NCBI GenBank assembly: GCA_009731375.1 | Contig: BJOX01000212.1 | Coordinates: forward strand, 343,511-407,225 | Length of the DNA stretch: 63,715 nucleotides | Source: Paulinella micropora | Taxonomy: Eukaryota > Cercozoa > Imbricatea > Euglyphida | Direction of reading: 5' to 3' | In this document: in pieces, positions 1 to 8,081 of the stretch | Numbering within the stretch: position 1 is the stretch's first letter | How the letters are laid out: every line of letters starts with the position of its first letter | Translations under genes and position numbers: made by a program | Notes under the pieces: generated by a model | Database searches by the model: none | What the model was told of the DNA's origin: nothing | The model's input: the letters and a program-made list of their open reading frames with translations, nothing else

Positions 1-510
1 CAATGTAAGCTCCGTAGAGATCTGTGCTAGTTCTGTTAGTGACACATTTTTTTTGCTTTCTTGATCGTCCATGCACGCATTCAAGAACTCCTTAACCTGC
101 TTCCACCCATTCCACTGACGGGTTTTCAAAGGCATGCCATGGATGATATCAAACATCTGGTAATAGGGTAGACAACTAGCCGACATATAGTCAACGCCGC
201 TGGGATTTCCACTGACGTGGACTGGATAGGTGACTACATCCCATTTGCCTTTTTTGAGCGCACCTGGCATGTAGAACCTCTTCCAAGTTTCAGGCGTAGT
301 GTCGTGTGCTTGGTCGGGCGTAAGACAGACCTTGACTGCATCGGTGATCGAAACCACGCCTTTGGCCCTAGACAGACAGACAGAAAGGCTGTTTAGATAC
401 GGGAGCGCTAGAGCACTGACTTACTTGTTGTGGGGGATCGCAATGAAGGTCGGCTTGAGATGGACTTCACCTCTGCGAGTGTTGCTTGCGACATCAGTAT
501 CAGAAGACAT
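1..510 (-). CDS. Left-edge spliced gene, partial, function unknown
   Basis: Minus-strand gene running off the left edge. Exon 1 is 425-510: it starts at the ATG at 508-510 (MSSDTDVASN) and ends at codon 28 plus two bases. A 57-nt intron (368-424) follows with GTAAGT at its 5' end and a pyrimidine-rich CTGTCTGTCTAG at its 3' end. Exon 2 (367-1) continues in the same frame without a stop to the window edge, about 150 residues in total so far. Without splicing the frame stops immediately at the TAA inside GTAAGT, which supports the intron. The visible protein is soluble and mixed-charge, with several W/Y residues (FYMPGALKKGKWDVVTYPVH); I do not recognise a family. It is divergent from the primase gene. 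It could be viral or flanking. Confidence 0.6.
368..424 (-). other. Spliceosomal-type intron (57 nt)
   Basis: GTAAGT 5' splice site after CAACAA, then a CTGT-repeat pyrimidine tract and TAG/GG 3' splice site. Removing it keeps the reading frame open across the junction (phase 2). Confidence 0.65.
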
Positions 511-850
511 TGCACTTTTTGGGTTGATCGAAACCTCGATTATGAGGCTGCAACCCAAGGTTCGCGGTTTTGGTGACCAAATGGTCAGTCGGACCCAAAT
601 GACTGCGTCGGGCGCAGAAAACTCACCACGCGGTCCCAAAAAGGATGCACCGGACCCCAAACTTTAGCGCAGAAGAAACGGTTTTCGAAGGTTCTCGAAA
701 AACAGACGGCGCCGGGTCCAGGCTACACCAGAAAAAAAGGAGGAAACAGGCCTATCGACAAACCCGAAATTTGAAAAAACGGGTTGCAGCCCGTTTTTTG
801 AAAAGGGAGGCTAGCAAAAGCCATAATTCGCCTCTCCTCGAAGATCAGAA
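511..850. promoter_or_regulatory. Divergent promoter region with hairpins
   Basis: Non-coding 340 bp between the left-edge gene and the primase gene. It contains TTTTCGAAGG-TTCTCGAAAAAC at 681-703, related to the palindromic TTTTCGAAAA element upstream of the SSB/clamp pair. A perfect hairpin occupies 774-799 (10-bp arms AAAAAACGGG/CCCGTTTTTT, 6-nt loop), 50 nt before the primase start. Confidence 0.45.
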
Positions 851-1889
851 ATGGCTTTCCACTGCTCCAAGGGTAAAACATATCCCTCTGTTTTCCTCCC
901 ACTTGTTGCTCCTATTGACGTAGTTCTTGCTGGGCAACCAAGACATGGTCGCCAGTATGCTTTCTGCGCTGAATGTTTCCCGTGTGACGGCGATAACAAG
1001 GAACGATACAAGAACATGGGTATGCTCTTCTGCATTCTCTTCATTCTTCTCATTTCGCTGTCTGTGTAGAGGAGTTTGCTAGATTCCGTACCGTCTACGA
1101 GAAGAAGATGTACCTCGCCAGCTGGCAGCGCATGTACGAGTCGGCGAAGTCCAAACGAACAATTGTTCGTTATGCTGTCAACCTGGACTTTGAGCAGCAA
1201 GTGCGCATGGTCCTGGGAGTACCCCATAACAGGTACTGGCACACCGTGTTCCTGCCTGGGCGCCAGGTGGGCTTCAAGCTGGACATCGACTGCAGGGTAG
1301 GGGAAGACTTTTGCGAATCCGCTAAGATAGATTGTGCACTGCGCATGTTCGACAACCTGTGCTACGAGGTCGGCCAACAGCTCGACTACATGGAAATCAC
1401 TGATTACGTCCTGGACGAAACCGACTTCCTGGTCTGCTCTGACTACAGCTTACCGGAGAAGATTTCCTTGCATGTCCATTGTGACAAGATTGTCTTCTAC
1501 AGCATCCACCACCTCAGTGCATTCGTCGACAGGATCAAGCGTAGCTCGGCGGTCATTACCGAGCTCGAAAACGGGATTGACCCGGCGCCCTTCGGCCCCA
1601 ACCGCTCCCTTAAGCTACCGCTGCAGCGCAAGTCCGAGGACAGGCAGCCTATGGCAGTGGACAAGAACATGGGTATGGGAGCCTCGAAGGAGATCAGCGA
1701 CGAACAGGCCGTCACCATCGGTATGGCGCATAAGCCAGACTCGTACTTTCCAGTGGACAGGATCAACGTGAAGTACGAAGACATCGCGGATGATACACCT
1801 GAGAGCGTCTCGGAATCTATCGTCAGGAAGTCGCTCATTGAGGCCTCCGGCTTCAGCCTATTACGGGAGGGAGGCATGAGTGTAACTAA
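851..1889 (+). CDS. Archaeo-eukaryotic primase domain (N-terminal part of D5-like primase-helicase), spliced
   Basis: Exon 1 is 851-1019 (MAFHCSKGKT..., with a CAECFPC cysteine cluster). A 50-nt intron (1020-1069) follows, and exon 2 runs from 1070 to the N-gap at 1890. Primase hallmarks in order are KLDID (metal-binding D-x-D, about 1276-1290), SLHVH (S-x-H motif, about 1468-1482) and NRSLKLP (about 1600-1620), the nucleotide-binding signature of viral AEP primases. The next open frame (from 1902) is an SF3 helicase, so the two are almost certainly one primase-helicase polypeptide split by the gap. Its role would be primer synthesis and unwinding at the replication fork. Exon 2 alone also has an internal ATG at 1108, but the spliced start adds upstream sequence in frame. 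Confidence 0.75.
1020..1069 (+). other. Spliceosomal-type intron in primase gene (50 nt)
   Basis: Starts GTATGC after ATGG and ends in a pyrimidine-rich CTGTCTGTGTAG. Both flanks are phase 1, so removal joins the upstream frame (851) with the primase frame. If retained, the upstream frame stops at the TAG at the intron's end. Confidence 0.65.
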
Positions 1890-1899
1890 NNNNNNNNNN
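1890..1899. other. 10-N assembly gap inside primase-helicase gene
   Basis: Ten Ns. The 8-mer GTAACTAA occurs at both flanks (1882-1889 and 1908-1915), as if two contig ends overlapped and were not merged. The frame changes across the Ns, but aligning the shared 8-mer would keep one frame. Confidence 0.7.
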
Positions 1900-1901
1900 C
1901 C

Positions 1902-3815
1902 GTCATCGTAACTAAGTGCAAGAATATCACTGGGAGGTTTTGGGTCATCTTCGAGAGGAACAAGGCGCGTCGGTGTTTAGTGGTCTCTGACAAGCAGCAC
2001 ACAGGCACCAACGACAGCAAGCTAGGCATGGGGACTACAGTGGACATAGCCAACGACAGGTTCATGAGAGTGACATGTCAGCTCTGTGAAGAATCCGTGC
2101 TGTTACCAATCATAGACGAGGAGGGAGAACTGAAGGAGAAGGAAGTGGCAAGTGACCTCGAGGCCCCTGGTGACATAAATGACGGTATGCTTACGCCTGG
2201 CCTCGGTGCGCTTTTCGAGAAGCTCCGGAGGACGTGCCAGCCACTTGTACTCGGCGACCCGGAATGCGAGGTGGGAGACGAGCTACCCGTCATTGCTATC
2301 AAGGACCGTATGCACCAGGTGTTCGACTTCAAGGAGGAGGCAGCGCTTTACTTCAACGAGTACTGGTCGAGGGCGATGGCCGTGCTCCACCCCAAGAGAG
2401 CCAAGAAGAAGGCCAGGACCGAGGGACCTCCGGTGAACAAGAGGGAACTGCTGGTACGCTACAGGGAGGCGCATGACCAGTTCTACAACCTCTTCACCGA
2501 CTACCTGAATGACTACTGCTGCGAGATCACCGAGCAACGATTCGTGGCGGTTTACGACGCTATCACTGGCAAGTGGTGCTTCCACCCCACACAGAACTGG
2601 GCCAAGGACAGTGAGAGGGCATTCGCTATCAATTTCCCCGACATCGACCCACAAGGGCTTCACTGCGTCAAGCGACGCAGCTTCTACAGCGCGTGGATGA
2701 ATGCCAAGATGCACCGGGCAGCGCCTAACTGCGATACTTTCTTCACCGTGGAGGAGGCGCTTGGCGACGGAGGAGGGAGCGTGATGCTCAACCTATTCAC
2801 AGGCCTCACTTATTCGCGCAGACGAGTCAAGAAGAAAATGGAGGGAATGGAATGTGAGATAGAATCTCATCGCCGCGAAGTAGAGGTCTACCTGCGCTTT
2901 CTGAGGGATGTTATCTGTGGCGGGAGCACCGAGCGCTACAACTACCTCCAGCGCTGGATCTACCAAGTACTGGTCGTCAGGAAGAAGCCCGAGAGCGCCA
3001 TTGTTTTGCTCGGCGAGCAAGGGACGGGGAAGAGCACGCTGGGCAGGTTGCTGGGTAAGGTTATCGGCGCCAACGCCTTCCTGACCTTCAGCAAGGCCTC
3101 CGCGGTCACGGGGGAGTTTAACGACCACCTGCAGGGCAAGCTGCTCGGCATGTCAGAGGAGGCGGTGCATTCGTCCGACAAGAAGGGCGTCAACGTACTC
3201 AAGGATATCATCACCAGCGACTCCATGATGATCCACAAGAAGTTTCATCCGCAATACACCGTCAAGAATAACTTGGCGCTCATCTTCACCGGGAATAGTG
3301 TCAGGACCATCCTGCACGAGCGGACCAACCGGCGCTATGCTTTCTACAATGTTAAGCTCAACATGGAGCCAGGGGAAGCTTTTAATTACTTCGAACGTGT
3401 GCGTAACATCGACCCCCTTTTTGTGGCCTGGTTCTACTACTACGATTTCCCCGAGGAGCTCCAGCGGATCGACTTGCGACTGGACCTACCCAGAGACAAC
3501 AACGACCTGCATTTCGAGACCGCGCTCGTGTCCGCGCCCTTTCATGTACAGTTTATTTACGAGATCCTGGATACTCAGTACGTCGGCTTTGCCGCCAATG
3601 CCAGCTTCGACGATTCGCAGAGTGCCTACGCGCGCTGGGCCGCCGAGAAGAGGCTGCGCAACCCTTACGTCAACATCACCATCTTCCTTGCCGATCTGAT
3701 CGTCCACACTCATTGGGACAGAAGCCTCAACAGGCTCGACCCGAGCACGGGGCGTGAGGAGCAGCTCGGCAAGTTCAGGTCCGCGCTCACCAACCTCACC
3801 GGCAGAAACGACTAG
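1902..3815 (+). CDS. SF3 (D5-like) helicase, C-terminal part of primase-helicase
   Basis: Open from the gap to the TAG at 3813-3815; the frame has no ATG near its left end, consistent with being the continuation of the primase. Superfamily 3 helicase motifs lie in the C-terminal half: Walker A GEQGTGKST (about 3013-3040), Walker B-like KLLGMSEEAV, motif C NNLALIFTGNS, and an arginine-finger region RTNRRYAFYNV. The section between primase and helicase is charged and probably corresponds to the D5N region. Function: hexameric 3'-5' helicase loading at the origin and fork. It ends 1 bp outside the convergently transcribed exonuclease gene (stop codons overlap within a few bases). Confidence 0.85.
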   Translation, partial: VIVTKCKNITGRFWVIFERNKARRCLVVSDKQHTGTNDSKLGMGTTVDIANDRFMRVTCQLCEESVLLPIIDEEGELKEKEVASDLEAPGDINDGMLTPGLGALFEKLRRTCQPLVLGDPECEVGDELPVIAIKDRMHQVFDFKEEAALYFNEYWSRAMAVLHPKRAKKKARTEGPPVNKRELLVRYREAHDQFYNLFTDYLNDYCCEITEQRFVAVYDAITGKWCFHPTQNWAKDSERAFAINFPDIDPQGLHCVKRRSFYSAWMNAKMHRAAPNCDTFFTVEEALGDGGGSVMLNLFTGLTYSRRRVKKKMEGMECEIESHRREVEVYLRFLRDVICGGSTERYNYLQRWIYQVLVVRKKPESAIVLLGEQGTGKSTLGRLLGKVIGANAFLTFSKASAVTGEFNDHLQGKLLGMSEEAVHSSDKKGVNVLKDIITSDSMMIHKKFHPQYTVKNNLALIFTGNSVRTILHERTNRRYAFYNVKLNMEPGEAFNYFERVRNIDPLFVAWFYYYDFPEELQRIDLRLDLPRDNNDLHFETALVSAPFHVQFIYEILDTQYVGFAANASFDDSQSAYARWAAEKRLRNPYVNITIFLADLIVHTHWDRSLNRLDPSTGREEQLGKFRSALTNLTGRND

Positions 3816-4570
3816 ACAAGCTCGCCCTCCGGTGTAAAGGAATAGTCTACCGTGTGTCCTCTCTTCACACGCTTCTCCCTCCTCAGTTTGGGCGGAGGGG
3901 GCGCCAGTTCGAGACTCTCTCTGAACTCCTTGATAGCGGGCAGCGCCACGTCCCGCCAGTAGTCTTCATTAAACTTTACTATTGTCACGTCAATGTACTC
4001 ATTAACATATTGTCTGAAATAACTAGGACGGTAGCGCACAAAGTGCACTTCTCTGAAGCCGGTTACCGCCATCTGGCACTGGAGTTGCGGGTAGTAGATA
4101 GCGGGTATTTCCCCTTGTTGATTCTCCAGGTCCTGGTTCCAGTACGGGCACTTCACTTCGACTAGCACCGGCTTGTGCATCAAGACGCCGTCCGGTGTAG
4201 CGCCGATCCAGTCTATCGCCTCCACCAGCCTAGAGCCCAGCACGAAGCCGCACGGCTCCTCCATGAGCTTGTTGCCCGTCACTCGCTCGTAGACCCGCAG
4301 GGCCCTGGCCTCGTGGCTGTTGCCGTGCCTCGTCGCCTCGTTGCCTTCGAAGGGCGCCAGCATGTTGTATTTCTTTCTCGCCAACCTCAGCCTGTCCATG
4401 TACTTGTTGATGCCTAGTATAGTAGACACGTCGGTGGCAGTGATGCACCGCCTGCGCTCCTGCATGCACTGCTCGTTGCCGAACTCCAGCCTCCGCCGCG
4501 CGTACAAGGACGCAGTTTCTGGGCACGGCTGCGTACGTGCCTCTGTGTCTACACGAGCCTCGATTGTCAT
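3812..4570 (-). CDS. YqaJ/lambda-exonuclease-type recombinase nuclease
   Basis: 252 residues. The PD-(D/E)xK core is clear: E87 in GNSHEARAL, D127 in GATPDG, and E138/K140 in LVEVKCP, followed by YYPQLQCQM, a typical helix of the YqaJ family. Expected activity is 5'-3' dsDNA resection that feeds single-strand annealing; in viruses this family works with an ssDNA-binding protein to process replication concatemers or ends. It is convergent with the primase-helicase and divergent from TVpol. A T-run followed by CTTAC lies upstream on the minus strand (about 4600-4612). Confidence 0.85.
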   Translation of the reverse strand: MTIEARVDTEARTQPCPETASLYARRRLEFGNEQCMQERRRCITATDVSTILGINKYMDRLRLARKKYNMLAPFEGNEATRHGNSHEARALRVYERVTGNKLMEEPCGFVLGSRLVEAIDWIGATPDGVLMHKPVLVEVKCPYWNQDLENQQGEIPAIYYPQLQCQMAVTGFREVHFVRYRPSYFRQYVNEYIDVTIVKFNEDYWRDVALPAIKEFRESLELAPPPPKLRREKRVKRGHTVDYSFTPEGELV

Positions 4571-4660
4571 TCTTTGGCTCTGATACTATCTGAGACATGT
4601 AAGAAAAAAAAATACTCTCTTCTAAGGGGGTGTATATGTATACGAGAACAGGAAAGCAAA

Positions 4661-7264
4661 ATGTCCGTGCTTGTCCTACACCAACGGCTTGATAAACTCC
4701 GCCTGCAACAAATCAGGTGTCTCAGCGGGCTCAGCCCGCAAGAGGAGAAGTCGGTAGAGGACCTCCTCAAGGAATGCGTGCGCACGCGCGTCAAGGTCAA
4801 CTACAAAGCCAACCCTGATAACCCGGAGGGCAGAATCAACGGCAGGGGCTCCATCGGGAACCTGCCCGGCTGGATAGCTAGGCTAGTGGCGGGCGAGATC
4901 TACTCTTTCCTGGACATTGAAAACGCCGCCGTCACTATTCTGACGCAGCTGGCGTGCAAGCACCTGGTAGTCGTGCCTCCCCTCCTGCGGCAGTTTGCCA
5001 CCAGAGAAGGACGCAGGCTCATTACAGAGCAGCTGCTCGCACAGCTCAACAGCGACGACCCCAAGTTTGCCAAAAAGAGCTTTAACGCCGTCCTCAACGG
5101 ACACTCTATCGAGGAGCTCTGTTGTCCTCTTATGCTAGAGTGGCGCGAGGCCTGCAGGTCCTTTGTACGCGGCCTCAAGGGCTGCCCGGCCTTTGCGGAC
5201 GTCTGGCAGCTCACGGAGAAAAAAGAAACCAACAGGGACGCCACGTTCGTCTCCTACTTGTACCAGAGGTATGAGCGGAGGTGTATGTTGGCCGCCTGCG
5301 AGTTTCTCGAGCAGAAAGGCTACCGCGTCGGCGTTTGGAAGCACGACGGCGTATGGGTCGAGGAAACCGCTTTTACCCCGGGGCTAGTGGCAGACATTAC
5401 AGAACACATCCTCAAGCAAACGGAGCTGCACGTCTCACTACACTACGGCAGGCCCCTGCCCACCCAGCAGGACCTAGAGCTCTATTACGGGCCCAAGAAC
5501 CTCTCCATGCTCCCCAACGACGAGGAGCGCTGCCGGCACCTGCTGGCCATCGCGGGCCAGGCGGGCAAGCACATACGCTTTGCGGGCAATGTGCTGGTGC
5601 CGCACGGCACAATCCCCGGCGTCTACGAGCAGCAAGGCAACTTCCGCGATTACATCAACCGCACTCTCGCCAACGAAACATGCTTTATCCTCGGCAATGC
5701 CAACCTCGACAAGCTCGAAAAGTGGTTCGAGACGGTCACACACCCCCTTTTCCCGCTCCGTACAGCCAGCGAGATGCGCAGCGACTGGATAAGCTTCCGC
5801 ACCACGACCTTCAACACCTCCAGCGTCTCCCTGCACCCCTACAGCGAGCTAGCAGAGGCGCCTTTCACCGACCATTTCTACGACATGGACGTACGAGAAA
5901 CGGAGCGCGCCACTCCCTTGTGGGACAAGCTCATCAAGACACAGCTCAGCGAGAGCATGTACGACACCTTTGAGATCCTGTTGGGCAGGCTGCAGTTCCC
6001 AATCGGCCGGTACGACAACTGGCAGGTCATGCCCTTCATGCAGGGCGACGCCGGCACGGGCAAAGGGACCGTCATACAGGTCCTGCGCGCCATGAAGCCA
6101 CGGGGCAAGGTCGGAGCTATCACTTCCAACACCGAGAGGGGTTTCGGCCTCTCGGCGCTCTTTAACAAGGAGCTCATTGTCGTGCCGGACCTCCCGACCA
6201 ACTTCGCCAGCGTCATTGAGCAGTCCATGATGCAGTCCATGGTCTCCGGTGAGTCGGTTTCGGTTGCTACCAAGAACAAGACCGCCACTTCCGAACACGT
6301 CTGGAACGTGCCCATCGTCATTGCCGCCAACTACATCTTCAACTACAGAGACAACCAAGGCCAGTGGAAGCGGCGCGTCGCGCTCTTCTTCTTCAACAAC
6401 AAGATAGCAAAGTCACAGTCTGATTTGGCAGACAGGATCATTGCCGAGGAGCTGCCTTACATTGCCATGCGCTGCATCAAGAAATACAGGGACACAGTCA
6501 AGAACCGGCCGGGAGCGGATTTCTGGCGGGACATCGCGCCCGAGGAGCTCGTGTGCAACCAGAAATACGTCGAGAGCCACACCAACGTCCTTGCGCGCTT
6601 CATCAACGAGGGCAGCAACGACTTTGGGGTCGTCCGCGACGAAGGGCACGTGACCAAGTGGACCGAGTTCTCGGCCGCGTTCGGCAAGTACCTCAAGGAA
6701 GACCTGCGGCAGTTCCACACCAGGGTCGATGATATCGGCGACACCGCCCTCCGCCGCGCCGGCTACGAGGTTTTTCGTGCACAGCTGCAGCCAAACAGCG
6801 AGAAGAAGGACGGCCGCATCAACTACTGCCAGTTCTGCCCCCGGCAAGCAAAAGAGCTAGGGCATGAATGCGACCTCTCTTGCGAACAGCATGTCTGCTA
6901 CTACAACAAGTGTGAGAGGCACGTTAATGCCAAGCGAGGCAAGACCTACGGCATCCTGCACATGCGCCTCGTGCCCAGGGCAGAGTACGACCGCCGCATC
7001 AACGAGGAGGACGAACAACAGCTGGAGGAGAAGGCGGACGTGGAGAAGCTCACGCAGCATTTGATCGATCTGCAGGCACGGCAGGCTGGCAAGAAGGAAA
7101 TTGCCCGCGCTGTGCGCAGGCTCCTCAAAGAGAACGCCAAACGCGTTAGACAGATCGTAGGACACAAGCGAAAATTAGCCTCTACAAAGGGGAGAGGAGC
7201 TCTCCCCCCCCCGCCCTCGTCTCAGAACACTGGTTTTAAAAGGCCTAAGACCTCTGAGACATGA
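4661..7264 (+). CDS. TVpol-like replication protein: family-A-type polymerase motifs plus SF3 helicase
   Basis: About 867 residues from the ATG at 4661. An earlier in-frame ATG at 4574 would leave 3 bp to the divergent gene and would include the T/A-run and TCTTCT promoter-like stretch, so 4661 is preferred. N-terminal polymerase motifs: FLDIENAAVTIL (D85, motif A), AKKSFNAVLNG (K138/K139, motif B) and KHDGVWVE (H228-D229, motif C). The SF3 helicase follows: Walker A GDAGTGKGT (from residue 462), Walker B ELIVVPDLP, motif C PIVIAANYIFN. The C-terminus has a Cys/His cluster (CQFCPRQ...CDLSCEQHVCYY), probably zinc-binding. This layout is that of TVpol of Polinton-like viruses and virophages. 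It would be the only replicative polymerase seen here. Confidence 0.7.
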   Translation: MSVLVLHQRLDKLRLQQIRCLSGLSPQEEKSVEDLLKECVRTRVKVNYKANPDNPEGRINGRGSIGNLPGWIARLVAGEIYSFLDIENAAVTILTQLACKHLVVVPPLLRQFATREGRRLITEQLLAQLNSDDPKFAKKSFNAVLNGHSIEELCCPLMLEWREACRSFVRGLKGCPAFADVWQLTEKKETNRDATFVSYLYQRYERRCMLAACEFLEQKGYRVGVWKHDGVWVEETAFTPGLVADITEHILKQTELHVSLHYGRPLPTQQDLELYYGPKNLSMLPNDEERCRHLLAIAGQAGKHIRFAGNVLVPHGTIPGVYEQQGNFRDYINRTLANETCFILGNANLDKLEKWFETVTHPLFPLRTASEMRSDWISFRTTTFNTSSVSLHPYSELAEAPFTDHFYDMDVRETERATPLWDKLIKTQLSESMYDTFEILLGRLQFPIGRYDNWQVMPFMQGDAGTGKGTVIQVLRAMKPRGKVGAITSNTERGFGLSALFNKELIVVPDLPTNFASVIEQSMMQSMVSGESVSVATKNKTATSEHVWNVPIVIAANYIFNYRDNQGQWKRRVALFFFNNKIAKSQSDLADRIIAEELPYIAMRCIKKYRDTVKNRPGADFWRDIAPEELVCNQKYVESHTNVLARFINEGSNDFGVVRDEGHVTKWTEFSAAFGKYLKEDLRQFHTRVDDIGDTALRRAGYEVFRAQLQPNSEKKDGRINYCQFCPRQAKELGHECDLSCEQHVCYYNKCERHVNAKRGKTYGILHMRLVPRAEYDRRINEEDEQQLEEKADVEKLTQHLIDLQARQAGKKEIARAVRRLLKENAKRVRQIVGHKRKLASTKGRGALPPPPSSQNTGFKRPKTSET

Positions 7265-7760
7265 GACACGGTCCGGAGCATGACGGCAAAATGGGCATGT
7301 GCAATGTGCAATGTGCAGTCTCTATTATTTTAACCACTCCTTTGCCAATTGTCATTAAAAAAAATATGTCTCATGTGTCTCAGGGTCTATTAATATACCA
7401 CTTAAAGGGGGGAGACCTCTTCTGGCCCCTTGGAATGCATAGTTGCAAGGTTTAACGTTAACGCATTTTGCACATTGCACATGCCCATTTTGCCGTGATG
7501 CGCCGGACCGTGTCTCATGTCTCAGAGGTCTAAAGCCTTTTATTTCTTATCTACTGAGACGCTCTCAGGGTCTATTAATATACCACTTAAAGGGGGAGAC
7601 CTCTTCTGGCCCCTTGGAATGCGCAACTTCAATGCATAGTTGCAAGGTTTAACGTTAACGCATTTTGCACATTGCACATGCCCATTTTGCCGTGATGCGC
7701 CGGACCGTGTCTCATGTCTCAGAGGTCTAAAGCCTTTTATTTCTGATCTACTGAGACGCA
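7234..7760. repeat. Direct and inverted repeats between TVpol and the zinc-ribbon gene
   Basis: A unit of about 180 bp starting AGGGTCTATTAATATACCAC occurs twice in tandem (from about 7381 and 7566). The second half of each unit (GCACATTGCACATGCCCATT, then CGGACCGTGTCTCATGTCTC) is also present inverted at about 7234-7312, overlapping the 3' end of TVpol. Each unit contains GTTTAACGTTAACG, a short palindrome. Together with the T-run at 7763 this fills the 540-bp gap between genes. It could be a replication origin, a recombination site or the remnant of a small inverted-repeat transposon. Confidence 0.7.
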
Positions 7761-7762
7761 TT

Positions 7763-7775
7763 ATTTTTTCTTCTC
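7763..7775 (+). promoter_or_regulatory. Late-type promoter element (T-run + TCTTCT)
   Basis: ATTTTTTCTTCTC, 33 nt before the start at 7808; it supports that start over the upstream in-frame ATG at 7640. Confidence 0.5.
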
Positions 7776-7807
7776 TGCCTTTTATCACACCGGAGCGCGG
7801 CTCGAGA

Positions 7808-8026
7808 ATGCTAGCTGTTTGTCCTACCTGTGGCGCCTGCTTTTTCGGAGGCCAGCTGTACTGGTCAGGGAACGGGAAAAAAGGCGACCCCCGGGACTTG
7901 GCCTCGCTCGTGTGCCGGCCGTACGGCGACGGCGCCTGTATCAACCCCGCGCGAGACGTCCCGGGCGGAGACACTTGGGAAGAACGCATGCGCTTTGTGG
8001 ACAATTTCCTGGACGAGATGCTGTAG
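7808..8026 (+). CDS. Small zinc-ribbon-like protein
   Basis: 72 residues starting MLAVCPTCGACFFGG. CPTC followed by CRPYGDGAC suggests a single treble-clef or zinc-ribbon fold. The frame is open back to 7640, but that stretch lies in the duplicated non-coding repeat and upstream of the promoter-like T-run, so the ATG at 7808 is chosen. It is followed at once by ATTAAA and the promoter of the fibre gene. Function unknown; possibly a small virion or transcription accessory protein. Confidence 0.6.
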   Translation: MLAVCPTCGACFFGGQLYWSGNGKKGDPRDLASLVCRPYGDGACINPARDVPGGDTWEERMRFVDNFLDEML

Positions 8027-8044
8027 AATGATCATTAAAAAAAC

Positions 8045-8061
8045 TTTTTTTTCTTCTTCTG
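8045..8061 (+). promoter_or_regulatory. Late-type promoter element (T-run + TCTTCT)
   Basis: TTTTTTTTCTTCTTCTG, 21 nt before the ATG of the fibre gene at 8082. Confidence 0.5.
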
Positions 8062-8081
8062 TCGAGCTAGTAGGCAAATAA

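Noticed and set aside
5281-5973. 230-codon frame overlapping TVpol
   Set aside because: Lies wholly inside TVpol in another frame, with arginine/proline-rich composition typical of GC-rich shadow frames.
7234-7760. CRISPR-like repeats
   Set aside because: Only two direct copies of 180 bp plus one inverted copy; spacing and length do not fit.
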